A stretch of 64,000 nt of DNA from Orbaceae bacterium ESL0727 (GCA_029433345.1 JAQTHY010000001.1:310001-374000), one strand, 5' to 3'. Positions 1-10,213 are shown, counted from the first letter of the stretch. The notes: generated by a model not told the origin, from the letters alone. Made by a program: numbers and translations.

Positions 1-315
1 AACCGCACCCGGTAAATCAGCTTCAGTCTGACTATCAAACCGTAAGGTGATATGGCCCAGTTCGCGGAAATTCGCATTGGCAACGTCCCCCACTGCGGTA
101 ATGGTATAGGTGTGATTACCCAATTTGAACGTTTGACCTACGGCCAATTCTTGCTTGAGATCATCGTGACTATGAACAAAACAGTAATCCGCTAAATCTG
201 CGGGTGCGCCCTCTTTGAATAAAATCAACATACCATCCGCTAACGCATCGAATGCAAATTCACCAATTTGTTTGATTTTTGCTTGATAAATAACGTTATT
301 CACCCTATTTGACAT
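1..315 (-). CDS. srlB: Sorbitol PTS enzyme IIA component (3' end outside window)
   Basis: Reading the minus strand from the ATG at 315 gives about 105 residues beginning MSNRVNNVIYQAKIKQIG and containing GEFAFDALADGMLILFKEGAP and LADYCFVH. This is the glucitol/sorbitol-specific EIIA (SrlB/GutB) pattern, the cytoplasmic protein that passes phosphate from HPr to the EIIB domain of SrlE. The frame is open to the window edge, so the C-terminus is missing. It follows srlE by about 24 bases on the same strand, in the order srlA-srlE-srlB known from enterobacterial srl operons. The sorbitol-6-phosphate dehydrogenase and the regulators would be expected beyond the left edge. Confidence 0.85.
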   Translation of the reverse strand, partial: MSNRVNNVIYQAKIKQIGEFAFDALADGMLILFKEGAPADLADYCFVHSHDDLKQELAVGQTFKLGNHTYTITAVGDVANANFRELGHITLRFDSQTEADLPGAV

Positions 316-339
316 ATCGATCACCTTTATGGCTAGCAG

Positions 340-1548
340 CTATTGATAGATAAAAAATGACACTATCCAAGCGATAAGTACGGTTGGTGCTCCTGTCAAG
401 AAACGACCGACCAACACCGATGGCACCCCGACGCGCACCGTATCTTGTTTCGCTTCGGCCAGCGATAAACCAACAGGGATAAAATCACAGGCAGCTTGTG
501 AGTTAATCGCAAACAGAGCCGGTAGCGCTAATTGAGGGGGAATATTGCCTAAGCCAATTTGCACACCGACTAAGGTACCAATAACTTGTGCGATAACCGC
601 GCCCGGACCTAAAAAAGGGGAAAGCAGTGGGAAGGAGCAGATCAAGGCCAAAATAACTAATCCAATTGGATTATCCGCTAAAGGCACTAAACCTTTGGCG
701 ATAAAATCACCCAGACCCGAAGCAATAATAATGCCGATTAAGGCCGAGACAAATGCCATAAACGGTAAAATTGTCTTCAATACAGTATCGATGGTATCGC
801 GGCCGGATTGGAAAAATATCGCCACCCCCGATCCCATCCCAATGCCGATCTTGGCCAGCAAACCATCACTTTGTTCCGTAATTTTTTTATTGCTATCATA
901 GGCCTTATATTTTTCATCAGCATTTTTAGCGGCGTCTTGTTGTGACGTACTGTTTTGCAACTGATCGTTTGGTGAGGAATCATTTTGGGCAGAATGATTG
1001 TGTGCAGCATAGTTTTGTGGCGACTTGTTTTGTAAAGAATTGTTTTGTGAACAATTGTTGTGTGAAGACGGGTTTTGCAACGCGTCATCTGTTGCCGGCG
1101 CGGCACCCATTTCATGATGGTGTTCATCACCAGCTGCATGCTCTGTCCCGTTCGCCCCAGCATTCACTGGGTTGACATCTTTCTCGATGATTGAAATATT
1201 ATTTGGTTTGACACTAGAGACATAGATATCTTCGACAATATATTGTGCCATCGGCCCAGATTTACCGGTTGCATGAATATTAATCGTTGGAATGCGATTT
1301 TTTGGATAAAGACCACAACGCAACGTGCCGCCACAATCAATCACCATGACGCCAATCTCGTTACGGGGTGGTTCGCCTTCTTTAAAACCATCAATAGCTT
1401 GCCAACCGGTTAACTTAACTAAGGTATCCACAATCGCCGGACGTGTGCCGGCTGTAATATAAACAATTTTTTTACCTGCCACAATCGGGAGTTCTAATGG
1501 ACCACCCCAACCGGCTTCACCACGTTCAATTCGCACAAATTTGGTCAT
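340..1548 (-). CDS. srlE: Sorbitol PTS enzyme IIBC, with a long Asn/Gln-rich insert
   Basis: Membrane EIIBC of the glucitol/sorbitol phosphotransferase system, which imports sorbitol and phosphorylates it. The N-terminal IIB part ([29 protein letters not shown] with the probable phosphorylated Cys) and the C-terminal membrane part ([45 protein letters not shown]) match E. coli SrlE almost word for word. Between them, at about residues 125-215, lies an extra segment of about 80 residues with DEHHHEM followed by pentapeptide repeats such as [10 protein letters not shown] and NHSAQ. The protein is therefore about 402 residues against about 319 usual. I chose the ATG at 1548, which has GGAAG 8 bases upstream; an ATG five codons earlier (1563) has no visible ribosome site. 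The insert sits in the inter-domain linker, so function is probably retained. Confidence 0.93.
   Translation of the reverse strand: MTKFVRIERGEAGWGGPLELPIVAGKKIVYITAGTRPAIVDTLVKLTGWQAIDGFKEGEPPRNEIGVMVIDCGGTLRCGLYPKNRIPTINIHATGKSGPMAQYIVEDIYVSSVKPNNISIIEKDVNPVNAGANGTEHAAGDEHHHEMGAAPATDDALQNPSSHNNCSQNNSLQNKSPQNYAAHNHSAQNDSSPNDQLQNSTSQQDAAKNADEKYKAYDSNKKITEQSDGLLAKIGIGMGSGVAIFFQSGRDTIDTVLKTILPFMAFVSALIGIIIASGLGDFIAKGLVPLADNPIGLVILALICSFPLLSPFLGPGAVIAQVIGTLVGVQIGLGNIPPQLALPALFAINSQAACDFIPVGLSLAEAKQDTVRVGVPSVLVGRFLTGAPTVLIAWIVSFFIYQ
945..1085. repeat. Diverged 15-bp tandem array inside srlE
   Basis: On the plus strand, units of about 15 bases built around TTGTTTTGTG recur through this stretch with many substitutions. 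In the srlE frame they encode pentapeptides of the type N-x-x-x-Q. It is one of several such arrays in the window, most of them intergenic. Confidence 0.75.
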
Positions 1549-1712
1549 TTTGTTTTCTTCCATATTTATGATTGTTATATTTTTAACTTATATTGTTTTA
1601 GTCTATATAGCTTTAGTCTATATAAATTTGGTGGATGGAGTATTAGTTTATGGCGTATTCACTGCTCGCGCTTTCCGCACATTTTGTAATCCACATGATG
1701 CAAAATAGTGCT

Positions 1713-2261
1713 TTATAGATGCACATTTTTATCTAATGTGATCCCCATTTTTCGTTCAAAAATTGTGGTACAAAAATCAGTGATCCATCCTCTAAAAAAG
1801 TTAGTCACTAAACCAACTAAGAAATAACTTACCGCTAATGGCCCTAACGATAGACCAAGCTGAGTAATCCCTGCAGCAATACCTAAATAGACAAAGAGTT
1901 CGCCAGGATTAATGTGGGGGAAGAGACCATTCATTGAATGGCAACTGTATGACGCAGCCGCATAATAACTTGGCTTATAAACTTCTGGCATAAACCGGCC
2001 AAGGCTTAATGTCATCGGATTACAAAAAACAAACGCGCCAATAACCGGTAATAAAAGGTAACGTGAAATCGGATTACCAGCACAGGCTTGCGCCAGACGT
2101 TCTATCCGTTCTTGACCAATAAATTTGATCACCGCATTCATGACCACCAATAATGAAATTAAAAGCGGCAAAATGCCGGTAACCATTCCCACAAATACTT
2201 TGCCGCCTTGTTGGAATAAACCGATAAACCATTCAGCACCAAACGAAATTGCATCAATCAT
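1713..2261 (-). CDS. srlA: Sorbitol PTS enzyme IIC (SrlA)
   Basis: EIIC2 membrane component of the sorbitol PTS, forming the permease with Srl[74 protein letters not shown] and [10 protein letters not shown] are nearly identical to E. coli SrlA. The ATG at 2261 ([11 protein letters not shown]) gives 182 residues, close to the E. coli length of 187, and has AGGA 8 bases upstream. In-frame starts further up (to 2321) add residues with no homology and are not supported. It is the first gene of a minus-strand operon with srlE and srlB, with 150-165 bases between srlA and srlE. The promoter should lie in 2262-2661. Confidence 0.95.
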   Translation of the reverse strand: MIDAISFGAEWFIGLFQQGGKVFVGMVTGILPLLISLLVVMNAVIKFIGQERIERLAQACAGNPISRYLLLPVIGAFVFCNPMTLSLGRFMPEVYKPSYYAAASYSCHSMNGLFPHINPGELFVYLGIAAGITQLGLSLGPLAVSYFLVGLVTNFFRGWITDFCTTIFERKMGITLDKNVHL

Positions 2262-2661
2262 AGTCATTTTCCTGTTAAATTGAGTTAAATGTGTAGTGAT
2301 ATTAGCAATGTTTACAACCAAAAACTTTTAACTAAATCACATTTACAAATAATATCTTTTATTTTGAAAGTTTTTATTTTCAAATAAACATAAATAAAAA
2401 ATTAGATGAACAAAATATATTTCGAAATGGGCGTTATTTCATGTTTTAACGCAATTGTGATGAAATGATTTACGGATAACTATACTGTGATGTTTTTTTT
2501 GTATTTTTACCGTCGAGATAGACTCTCTTTAATAAAGATCAAAATCTTAACAATAATAGCAATAGTTAAAAAATGACTGAATTTATTGGACATTATCGCG
2601 AAGTAGATGTAATTTTATAGATGAGAAATGTGTGTCATTAATTTAACTAAGGAGAATTACC
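2262..2661. other. Divergent regulatory region srlA / dps
   Basis: This very AT-rich intergenic region of about 400 bases must carry the srl promoter (minus) and the dps promoter (plus). A good ribosome site for dps (AAGGAG at about 2650) is visible. I could not assign -35/-10 boxes or operators with confidence. Confidence 0.5.
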
Positions 2662-3204
2662 ATGGCTAAGACTTCATCAACTGCAAAAGTAAGAAAATTA
2701 CAAGAAGCTCCTATTCTTTTCCCAACTGATTTAGGTGAAAAAGCGTCTAAAGATATCAGTGCTGCAATGGATTCAATACTAGCAGACGTATTCGCCTTAT
2801 ATCTCAAAACCAAAAACTTCCATTGGCATGTGAGCGGTCCTCATTTCCGTGATTACCATTTAATGTTTGATGACCAAGGTGCAGAACTGTTTGCCATGAC
2901 CGATCCTATCGCAGAACGCGTCCGTAAATTAGGGGGTACCACATTACGTTCAATCGGTAATATCGCAAGATTACAACGAATTAAAGATAATGATGCTGAT
3001 TTTGTCGAACCTTCTGATATGTTAGCAGAACTTTGCCAAGATAATATCCATTTGACCGCTCGTATGCGTGAAGCCCATGAAATTTGCGATCAATACAACG
3101 ATACCGCTACGGCAAGCTTGATTGAAGAATGGATTGATCAAACTGAAAAACGTGCTTGGTTCTTATTTGAAACAAGTCGTAAAATTGATTCAGCTGGACA
3201 CTAA
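2662..3204 (+). CDS. dps: Dps-family starvation/iron-storage DNA-binding protein
   Basis: A 180-residue ferritin-like protein of the Dps family. It stores iron and uses H2O2 to oxidise Fe(II), so protecting DNA, and forms a dodecamer in the cytoplasm. The family core is clear: KTKNFHWHVSGPHFRDYHLMF with His54/His66, followed by DDQGAELFAMTDPIAERVRKLGG with Asp71 and Glu75 of the ferroxidase site. The Lys/Arg-containing N-terminal tail (residues 1-15) could contact DNA. An AAGGAG ribosome site precedes the ATG. It is monocistronic and probably followed by the hairpin at 3250-3280. This is the long Dps type (about 180 residues) rather than the 167-residue E. coli form, so the symbol denotes the family. 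Confidence 0.9.
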   Translation: MAKTSSTAKVRKLQEAPILFPTDLGEKASKDISAAMDSILADVFALYLKTKNFHWHVSGPHFRDYHLMFDDQGAELFAMTDPIAERVRKLGGTTLRSIGNIARLQRIKDNDADFVEPSDMLAELCQDNIHLTARMREAHEICDQYNDTATASLIEEWIDQTEKRAWFLFETSRKIDSAGH

Positions 3205-3249
3205 TTCTCATTCTTTATCAGGTTATCTAATGAGATAACAGAATTACAG

Positions 3250-3280
3250 AAAGATTGTCGTGCTACAGCGCGGCAATCTT
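3250..3280 (+). terminator. Probable terminator after dps
   Basis: AAGATTG at the left pairs with CAATCTT at the right, with further G-C pairs inside and a loop around TACAG. Only a weak pyrimidine tract (CTTCTTCT) follows. Confidence 0.55.
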
Positions 3281-3299
3281 CTTCTACCCATTAACATCA

Positions 3300-3460
3300 A
3301 TCACTGTTTAGTTTTATCGTTGTTGAGTTTGATCATTCGTTAATTTTATCTTTGATTAATTTGATCGTTGGTTAACTTGATCGTTAGTTAACTTCATCAT
3401 TGATCACTTCATCATTGACAACTTAATTATCGATCACTGAACCATTGATAAATGGTGATT
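3300..3460. repeat. Diverged 15-16 bp tandem array between dps and the flavin reductase gene
   Basis: The 328-base gap between dps and the next gene is filled by repeating units such as GTTAACTTGATCGTTA, GTTAACTTCATCATTG and ATCACTTCATCATTG, each 15-16 bases with substitutions. No open frame or RNA gene is visible here. It resembles the arrays at 8267, 13552, 21952 and 31522. Confidence 0.75.
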
Positions 3461-3532
3461 ATCAGTCAGTTAACATCCTAAGTTGCCTTGTCAGCAGACG
3501 AATGGATACCACACAATAAGTAGAGGGTTAAT

Positions 3533-4081
3533 ATGAGTAAGACAATTGCTGTCCTTGTTGGGAGTTTACGTAAAGATTCTTATAATCTAAAAGTGGCGAA
3601 AATATTACAACAAATTGCCCCTTCATCACTGTCATTAAAAATTATCCAAATCGGCGATTTGCCTTTATATAATGAAGATATCGATACCGATACCCCACCG
3701 GCTTCCTATTCCCGTTTTAGAAAAGAAGTGGCTGCCTGTGATGGCGTTTTATTTATCACACCAGAATATAATCGATCCGTACCGGCTGTGATTAAAAACG
3801 CGATTGATGTTGGTTCTCGTCCATATGGACATAGCGTTTGGGCCAAAAAACCAACCGCAATTATGTCAGTTTCGCAAGGTGCGATTGGCGGATTTGGGGC
3901 AAATCACGCTTTACGTCAATCCTTAGTATTTCTTGACATGCCAACTATGCAACAGCCTGAAGCGTATATTGGTGGTATTGCAGCATCATTTGATGATAAA
4001 GGTAACTTAGCTGATAAAACTAAAGCATTTTTGCAAACATTTATTAATAGCTATGCGGATTGGGTGAATAAATTAGCCTAA
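3533..4081 (+). CDS. chrR: NADPH-dependent FMN/quinone reductase, ChrR type
   Basis: A 182-residue flavodoxin-fold reductase (NADPH-dependent FMN reductase family). GSLRKDSYN at residues 11-19 is the FMN phosphate-binding loop, and TPEYNRSVPAVIKNAID is the family signature that contacts the flavin ring. E. coli ChrR/YieF proteins of this type reduce quinones, and also chromate, by two-electron transfer and protect against oxidative stress. The start has GAGGG 6 bases upstream. It is followed within 25 bases by mutH on the same strand, so the two may be co-transcribed. The exact substrate cannot be told from sequence. Confidence 0.8.
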   Translation: MSKTIAVLVGSLRKDSYNLKVAKILQQIAPSSLSLKIIQIGDLPLYNEDIDTDTPPASYSRFRKEVAACDGVLFITPEYNRSVPAVIKNAIDVGSRPYGHSVWAKKPTAIMSVSQGAIGGFGANHALRQSLVFLDMPTMQQPEAYIGGIAASFDDKGNLADKTKAFLQTFINSYADWVNKLA

Positions 4082-4105
4082 CCTGAATCATTATTGCTTA
4101 AGTTA

Positions 4106-4804
4106 ATGTCACTATTGACCCGAACAGGGGATTTTTCCCCCTGTAATGAACAGGCACTGTTAGCACGTGCCAATTCAATGGCTGGTTATTCATTGGGCGA
4201 AATCGCCCAATTTTTGATGATGCCAATCCCGGCCAATCTGACTACCCAAAAAGGATGGGTAGGGAATTTAATCGAAACGTTCCTGGGTGCGTCTGCCGGT
4301 AATAAAGCTGAGCAAGATTTTGCCCGCTTAGGTATTGAACTTAAAACTATCCCGATAAATCACTTAGGTGAGCCGCTCGAAACCACTTTCGTCAGTGTGG
4401 CGCCTTTAATGGCCAATTATGGTATCACCTGGGAAACCAGCCACGTTAAATATAAACTCGCCAAAGTGCTTTGGGTACCTGTCGAAGGTGAACGATCTAT
4501 CCCATTAGCCAAACGGAAAGTGGGGGCACCGATATTATGGACGCCAAGCGCAGAGCAAGAACAGCAATTAAAACAAGATTGGCATGAATTGATGGAGATG
4601 ATTGCATTAGGGCAGGTCGAAAAAATTACCGCACGTTATGGCACCTATTTGCAAATTCGGCCCAAAGCCGCCAATGGGAAAGCGCTCACTGAAGCGATTG
4701 GGGAAAACGGACAACCGATTTTAACGCGTCCACGTGGTTTTTATCTAAAAAAAATATTCACAGCGCAAATTTTGCACGATTGGTATCAATCACTTAAACA
4801 ATAA
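4106..4804 (+). CDS. mutH: DNA mismatch repair endonuclease MutH
   Basis: MutH nicks the unmethylated strand at hemimethylated GATC sites when activated by MutS-MutL. The catalytic D-E-K set is visible in [13 protein letters not shown] (Asp71, Glu78, Lys80), and the rest follows the E. coli protein closely: [77 protein letters not shown]. The ATG at 4106 gives 232 residues against 229 in E. coli; a TTG four codons upstream is possible but less likely. Its presence implies Dam-directed mismatch repair. Loss of such repair would affect slippage rates at the short repeats found elsewhere in this window. Confidence 0.95.
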   Translation: MSLLTRTGDFSPCNEQALLARANSMAGYSLGEIAQFLMMPIPANLTTQKGWVGNLIETFLGASAGNKAEQDFARLGIELKTIPINHLGEPLETTFVSVAPLMANYGITWETSHVKYKLAKVLWVPVEGERSIPLAKRKVGAPILWTPSAEQEQQLKQDWHELMEMIALGQVEKITARYGTYLQIRPKAANGKALTEAIGENGQPILTRPRGFYLKKIFTAQILHDWYQSLKQ

Positions 4805-4933
4805 TCCACCTGTAGACCTTATTATTTTGATTCAAAAGGGTAGCTATATTTTAGAGGGCAATAGGTGTATACTTCGTACTCTAAAAATAGATGAAACATC
4901 GTTCTTTAACATTATCAATTGGGAAAATAGATT

Positions 4934-5737
4934 ATGCAACCGTTGCTAAATATCGCTATTCGTGCTGCTCGCAAGGCAGGTAATGTCGCCATTAAAGCTT
5001 ATGAAAACCCCGTATCAATCGAAATCGACAGCAAAGGTGACAATAGTGTCGTGACCAATATTGATCGCGCTGCCGAAGCGTTAATCGTGGAAACGATCAA
5101 AAAAGCTTACCCTGATCACACCATTGTGGCTGAAGAAAGTGGAATCATAAAAGGTAAAGAAAGTGAAATACAATGGATAATCGATCCCATTGATGGTACG
5201 ACCAATTTTATCAAAAATATTCCCCATTTTGCGGTTTCAATTGCAGTAAGAGTCAAAGGCAAGACCGAAGCTGCAGTTGTTTATAACCCAATCACCAATG
5301 AACTTTACACCGCATCACGCGGACACGGCGCTCAACTTAACGGTTACCGCTTACGGGTAAATAACAGTAAAGATCTCGCCAGCAGCATGCTTGCCACCAT
5401 TTTTCCGGCGCATAACAAACAGTACAGTGATTGTTACTTCGCTGTTTTACAAAAACTATTTACCCAATGTAGTCACTTTAGATATACTGGTTCTGCAGCA
5501 TTAGATCTCGCGTTCACCGCCGCAGGTCGTTTAGATGGACTCTTTGAGCTCGGCCTAAAACCGTGGGATATTGTTGCCGGAGAGCTTATTTTACGTGAAG
5601 CAGGTGGTGTGATTACCGATTTTGCGGGGAATAATAACTATATGACATCGGGTAATGTGATTGCTGGACATCCTAAAGTCGTCAAAGATCTACTTGTTAT
5701 GACCCAAGATCTTTGGGATGAAAGACTTAAAGTCTAA
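4934..5737 (+). CDS. suhB: Inositol-1-monophosphatase SuhB
   Basis: Mg-dependent, lithium-sensitive phosphatase family protein of 267 residues, the E. coli SuhB length. The metal and catalytic motifs are EES at 67-69, DPIDGTTNF at 84-92 and WDIVAGELILREAGG at about 213-227. In E. coli SuhB also joins the NusA-dependent antitermination complex on rRNA operons, which is the better established in vivo role. The gene stands alone on the plus strand between mutH and copA. The start ATG follows GGGAAAATAG. Confidence 0.95.
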   Translation: MQPLLNIAIRAARKAGNVAIKAYENPVSIEIDSKGDNSVVTNIDRAAEALIVETIKKAYPDHTIVAEESGIIKGKESEIQWIIDPIDGTTNFIKNIPHFAVSIAVRVKGKTEAAVVYNPITNELYTASRGHGAQLNGYRLRVNNSKDLASSMLATIFPAHNKQYSDCYFAVLQKLFTQCSHFRYTGSAALDLAFTAAGRLDGLFELGLKPWDIVAGELILREAGGVITDFAGNNNYMTSGNVIAGHPKVVKDLLVMTQDLWDERLKV

Positions 5738-5760
5738 TCACCTGACAACATAAAGGCTTA

Positions 5761-5781
5761 CCCACCGACCTTTACGGTGGG
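5761..5781. terminator. Hairpin between suhB and copA
   Basis: CCCACCG pairs perfectly with CGGTGGG across a 7-base loop. No T-tract follows on the plus strand, so it may be a weak terminator or an RNA-stabilising hairpin for suhB. Confidence 0.5.
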
Positions 5782-5870
5782 CACTTATGCGTAGTCATCT
5801 GATTAGTAGATATTGATTAATAGACATCTGAATCTAGGCTGAATGTAAGCCGAAACAACCACCATCTTGT

Positions 5871-8075
5871 ATGGTAATGAGTGTCAACATGAAAACAAAA
5901 CAGTATACGTTTGCCGTCGAAGAAATGAGCTGTGCCTCGTGTGTTGGGCGTGTTGAAAAAGCCTTAAGAAAGGTACCTGGCGTGCAAGATGTCAGTGTTA
6001 ATCTTGCCACCGAAAAAGCAACTGTCGAGGCCAATGCCGATGTTGCTTTGCAAACGTTATTGCAGGCAGTCGATAACGCAGGTTATCGCGCCGTAGCCAT
6101 CCCCGACGCAGAAAATGATCATCCCCGCCCCCATAAACAGCCGTCTATTTTACCTGTGGTTATTTCAGCGTTGCTGGCATTACCCTTGGTATTACCGATG
6201 TTACTTGCGCCATTTGGTATTATGTGGATGTTGCCGGGTTACGTACAACTGATTATCGCGTCGATTGTGCAATTTGGTTTAGGGGCAAAATTTTATCGCA
6301 GCGGTTTTAATGCCGCTAAAGCGTTATCAGGTAATATGGATCTGTTAGTGGCGATAGGAACAAGTGCAGCTTATGGATTATCGGTTTATCAACTGATTCG
6401 TGGTGATGATAGCCACCTCTATTTCGAATCTTCTGTTGTCATTATTACGCTTATTTTATTAGGTAAATGGTTAGAACAGCGCGCCAAACACCAAACAACA
6501 CAGGCGATCGAAGCCTTATCCGCATTACGGCCAGAAACGGCACGTGTCAAACGTGATGATCACGAAGTGTCACTCCCTATTAATCAAGTCAAGCTAGGCG
6601 ATATCGTCATCATCAAACCGGGGGAACGCATTCCGGTTGATGGAATCATTCTTGACGGGATCTCCAGTAGTGACGAATCGATGTTAACCGGTGAAAGTTT
6701 ACCGGTAAATAAAACGGTCAATGATACCGTTACGGGCGGAGCAATTAATGGCGAAGGATTGCTGGTGGTCAAAACAACCGCTGTTGCAACCGGATCGACA
6801 CTGGCTAAAATCATTCAGATGGTAGAATCAGCCCAAGCAAAAAAAGCACCGATTCAGCGCATTGTTGATCGTATTAGTGCGATTTTTGTGCCGGTCATTT
6901 TACTGCTGGCACTGATCACGTTACTCAGTTGGGGTATGATCACGTTTGATTGGCAACAAGCAGTATTGCACGCTGTTGCGGTACTTGTGATTGCTTGCCC
7001 TTGTGCACTGGGCTTAGCAACACCGACCGCTATTATGGTGGGAACCGGGGTAGCGGCTCGTCACGGTATCTTAATTAAAGATGCCCAAGCACTCGAAACG
7101 CTGCACAGTGTGAATATCGTTGCGTTTGACAAGACAGGTACGCTCACGATTGGTAAACCAGAATTAGTCGAACTGGACATTATCGGCAGTGAAACACCGG
7201 AACAGATTCTCACGATTGCCGCCAGTTTGCAAGCAGGTAGTGAGCATCCACTAGCTAAAGCGATCTTAGCGAAGGCACACGAAACCGTGAAAAGCACGGT
7301 GAAAACTGACTACGCCGAAAATATGACTGCCGTCGCCGGTTCGGGTATTCTTGCCACCCTTGACGGTTGTCAATACTATTTAGGCAGTACCCGTTGGATG
7401 CATTCCCTACAAGCTGATTTTATTAGTATGGATGATAAAGTCCGCGAACTGACACATAAAGGCTATACCATCTCATGGTTGGCCAAACAACAATTTACTG
7501 ATCATCCTATCGTGCTGGCGTTATTTGGTTTTTCGGATGTGATCAAACCCGAAGCCAAACCAGCCATTGCTGAATTACATCATTTAAACGTCAATACCGT
7601 GATGTTAACTGGCGATAATCAAAACGCTGCTAATCAAGTTGGCGCAGAATTGCAGATTGATAATGTGATTGCCGAAGTCTTACCACAAGATAAAGCGCAA
7701 AAAATAGAACAACTACAAGCATCTGGTAAAATTGTCGCAATGGTTGGCGATGGCATTAACGATGCCCCCGCCCTTGCTGCAGCAAATATTGGTATTGCTA
7801 TGGGTACCGGTACTGACGTTGCAATGCATACGGCAAGTATCACCTTAATGCGCGGTAATCCACTGTTAATTGCCGATGCGATCGATGTATCAAGGCGGAC
7901 TTATAATAAGATTAGACAGAATCTCTTTTGGGCATTTATCTATAATCTGATTGGAATTCCATTAGCCGCCTTCGGCTTTTTAAATCCAATGCTTGCGGGT
8001 GCAGCCATGGCATTAAGTAGCGTGAGTGTGGTCACCAATGCGTTATTATTAAGACGCTGGAAAAGTAAATCGTAA
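5871..8075 (+). CDS. copA: Copper-exporting P1B-type ATPase CopA
   Basis: Inner-membrane pump that uses ATP to expel Cu(I). Order of domains: one N-terminal heavy-metal-associated domain with the metal site MSCASC (Cys21, Cys24), membrane helices from about residue 90, the TGES actuator loop (MLTGESLPV), the intramembrane CPC motif (about 376-378), the phosphorylation site DKTGTLT (Asp at about 420), and the hinge [11 protein letters not shown]. coli CopA has two metal-binding domains; this one has one and is accordingly shorter (734 residues). Three in-frame ATGs lie close together (5871, 5877, 5889); the third has the best-spaced purine-rich stretch and may be the true start. I see no CueR-type promoter. 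Confidence 0.93.
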   Translation: MVMSVNMKTKQYTFAVEEMSCASCVGRVEKALRKVPGVQDVSVNLATEKATVEANADVALQTLLQAVDNAGYRAVAIPDAENDHPRPHKQPSILPVVISALLALPLVLPMLLAPFGIMWMLPGYVQLIIASIVQFGLGAKFYRSGFNAAKALSGNMDLLVAIGTSAAYGLSVYQLIRGDDSHLYFESSVVIITLILLGKWLEQRAKHQTTQAIEALSALRPETARVKRDDHEVSLPINQVKLGDIVIIKPGERIPVDGIILDGISSSDESMLTGESLPVNKTVNDTVTGGAINGEGLLVVKTTAVATGSTLAKIIQMVESAQAKKAPIQRIVDRISAIFVPVILLLALITLLSWGMITFDWQQAVLHAVAVLVIACPCALGLATPTAIMVGTGVAARHGILIKDAQALETLHSVNIVAFDKTGTLTIGKPELVELDIIGSETPEQILTIAASLQAGSEHPLAKAILAKAHETVKSTVKTDYAENMTAVAGSGILATLDGCQYYLGSTRWMHSLQADFISMDDKVRELTHKGYTISWLAKQQFTDHPIVLALFGFSDVIKPEAKPAIAELHHLNVNTVMLTGDNQNAANQVGAELQIDNVIAEVLPQDKAQKIEQLQASGKIVAMVGDGINDAPALAAANIGIAMGTGTDVAMHTASITLMRGNPLLIADAIDVSRRTYNKIRQNLFWAFIYNLIGIPLAAFGFLNPMLAGAAMALSSVSVVTNALLLRRWKSKS

Positions 8076-8096
8076 TATCATGTTACGGGTAAAAAT

Positions 8097-8129
8097 TTGA
8101 CATAAACGTCATATAGTTCTGAAACATCC
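8097..8129 (+). repeat. Dispersed 33-bp element, copy 1
   Basis: It begins TTGACATAAACG, contains ATAGTTCTGAAACATCC at the end, and recurs in five other intergenic regions (10402, 22860, 28451 inverted, 38848, 43916). It is not palindromic. This copy is in the convergent gap between copA and adhesin copy 1. Confidence 0.8.
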
Positions 8130-8217
8130 GAATAAATAACTTATTGTTTTGAGGTAAAACTAACCTTTACCAAAAGGTGAAAAGTAACAGTAATGGCTAA
8201 CATGCATAGCAAACAAC

Positions 8218-8241
8218 AGTGGCTAACCTTTTAGTTAGCCA
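8218..8241. terminator. Hairpin in the 3' flank of adhesin copy 1
   Basis: GTGGCTAAC pairs perfectly with GTTAGCCAC across CTTTTA. It lies between the convergent copA and adhesin copy 1 genes. Related but imperfect sequences sit 3' of adhesin copies 2 and 3, so it travels with the paralogue unit. A second small stem, GGTAAA/TTTACC, precedes it at about 8154-8172. Confidence 0.6.
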
Positions 8242-8266
8242 CGAGTGTTAGCAGGACTATTTTGTA

Positions 8267-8326
8267 CTGAAGAACTGTTTGCTGAACTATTGTTTACTGA
8301 GTAAGTGTTTGCCCAATAATTGTTTA
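8267..8326. repeat. Four 15-bp tandem units
   Basis: CTGAAGAACTGTTTG, CTGAACTATTGTTTA, CTGAGTAAGTGTTTG and CCCAATAATTGTTTA follow one another exactly in 15-base steps. They lie 3' of adhesin copy 1. Two similar units occur 3' of copy 3 at about 44075-44105. Confidence 0.85.
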
Positions 8327-8344
8327 GTAAATTGTGTAATACAA

Positions 8345-10041
8345 TTAGTTGGTGATACACATATGTGCCGAGTAACCATTACTAGTATAATTATCCGACG
8401 TTGCCACAAGACCAATAATAGAACTAACTCCAGCTAGCCGACCTGTTACCAGACGGTTATCTACCCACATAAAAGTTGTCATTCTATTAATATCAGTATT
8501 GGGGTAATAATAATTACCAATAGTGTTATACACTGACATACTCCCCCACTCAGCAAACAAACCACCACCAATTTGCCTGGTGTAATATTTAGTTCCTTGA
8601 CTCCCTAAACTACCTGTCCAACCAAGATCACTATTATTGGCGTTAGTCAATTCGCCAATATGTGGAAAGCGATAGCCTGTACCATAACGGTTACAATAAT
8701 TTGCATTATAACCAGTGGGTATTACGCTAGTATTCTGCACTAGGTCAGGACTCGCGATAAACCATTTGTTTAGCTTAAAACTATAGAGTTTCGTTCTTTG
8801 ACCATTGGTATTGGCATATAAGGTAAAGGTAGTTGGTACAGCAGTCGCCGCTTCAGCCGGTGTGGCTCCATGTCTCGGGCCGGTTAAGGTCACTTTTGCC
8901 ACATTGCCACTTCCGGTAATGGTCAGATGCAGTCCCGAACTGGCCGGTTCTGCCTCGTAAGTGATATCGCTCACTGTCGCACCAGCTAAGATGAGATTAA
9001 AAAAGACGTTATTTACCCCCGTAGTTGGGAAGTTAGCGGCAGGATTATTAATATCTTGCACAATAAATCCTTTATCTTGACGCCATTGATTAACTAATCC
9101 AATCATATTAGCTCCCCCATAAGCTTGATACAATAAGTTAGGTTGCGCGTAACAGGCAGAGGGTGCGCCATAAGGTTTGATATAATAGGTAACATTCGAT
9201 ACGGTAAAATTGCTGGTACGCGGGTAACCATATCGGGTGGTCAATGCCCCAGCTGTACTACTTAATTCCACACGATAATAGGAGGAATCACACAGATTTA
9301 ATGTCGCATTGCGACTCAGCAAGGTATTATTTGCATCATACAGCCGCACGCTGACCGTGCCGGTGGCAGTGATGCCATTGGTGCCTTGTCCATCACCATT
9401 ATCATCACCCCAATAGTTATAAGGTGCAGCAATTAAACTGCTTAACGCGATGCTATTCACATTAGTCGGAACTATCATCTGTACATCGGCCAGCGTCTGC
9501 CCCGCCACCGGCAACATAATCGGATTGCTCGCCGACGATGAATTCGTCGATGGCGTGTAACGCCGGCCATCAGAAAGGGTAATCGCCAATAACTCATCAA
9601 CATTGGTCACTTTGGTGACGCCACCATCAAAAGTAAGATACGGTGGCGTCCCTTGGATAGCATTCGCCGTGGTGGCCGACAGTGCATTGGCATTAAACGC
9701 CCCACCAATACCTAATAACGCGATAAGTATTGTCGCGATTGGTAAACATTGGCGATGTGAATGATATTGCCGATGAGGGTAATCTGGGTAATCTAAGCTA
9801 TATCGGTGATATAAACCAGGTAGTTCATGTAGACTACGTCGATGATGTGAGTTAGATAAAATATGTAGATTATGTACACTGGTACGATAAAACCAACCGC
9901 ATAACAGACGATATAATGTACAAAATATTAGTAAGAATAAAGCAGATAATGGTGAATAAAAGCGACGTGGTGTGACGAGAAATTGTGCAGCTAAACCATC
10001 AACTAACGGCTCTAACAGTTGTGTTTTTGTGTTTTTCTCAT
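8345..10041 (-). CDS. Putative lectin-like adhesin, copy 1; start out of frame (phase OFF)
   Basis: From about 10015 down to 8345 one minus-strand frame is fully open and matches adhesin copy 3 along its length: hydrophobic signal region, NANALSATTANA, TFDGGVTK, NFPTTG, VPTTFTLYANTNG, FPHIGELTNA, GGGLFAEWG and a final Cys-Ile-Thr. The C-terminal order (NFPTTG, YSF, KWFI, paired Cys, FPHIGEL, LFAEWG) resembles the C-type-lectin-like module at the tip of invasin/intimin-family adhesins; this is an inference by motif. The start codon conserved with copy 3 (ATG at 10041, AAGGAAAG upstream) is followed by two 8-bp repeats (10021-10036) and then reads into TAG at 10012-10014. The long frame has no ATG/GTG/TTG start until GTG at 9610. 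One or four repeat units would put it in frame. Probably an OFF phase variant. Confidence 0.75.
10021..10036 (-). repeat. Two 8-bp units directly after the start codon of adhesin copy 1
   Basis: On the coding strand, AAAAACAC occurs twice between ATGAG and AACTGTTAG. Each unit gained or lost changes the frame. With two units the ATG frame ends after nine codons. Confidence 0.85.
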
Positions 10042-10213
10042 TCTAGCACTTTCCTTATTCTTTTTCATTTTTTTACGTCCCTACATAACAAAATTTTTGT
10101 TATTTGCTGTTATTTCTGATCACCCCAAAAGATAACCGCGGCAAAACTAAATAAAAATATCGATATAGGGCATATTTATAGGTATTTAGCCTGCTGAATG
10201 TTACGTGATAATA

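Noticed and set aside
2262-2321. N-terminal extension of SrlA (20 codons)
   Set aside because: Homology to SrlA begins at the later ATG (2261), which has the only good ribosome site.
3300-3460. CRISPR array
   Set aside because: The units are contiguous at 15-16 bases without unique spacers, and no cas gene is present in the window. The same applies to the other arrays.
8097-8129. Sigma-70 promoter (TTGACA) in the dispersed element
   Set aside because: The TATAGT-like box is only about eight bases from TTGACA, too close for a -10, and the copies have no constant orientation to genes.
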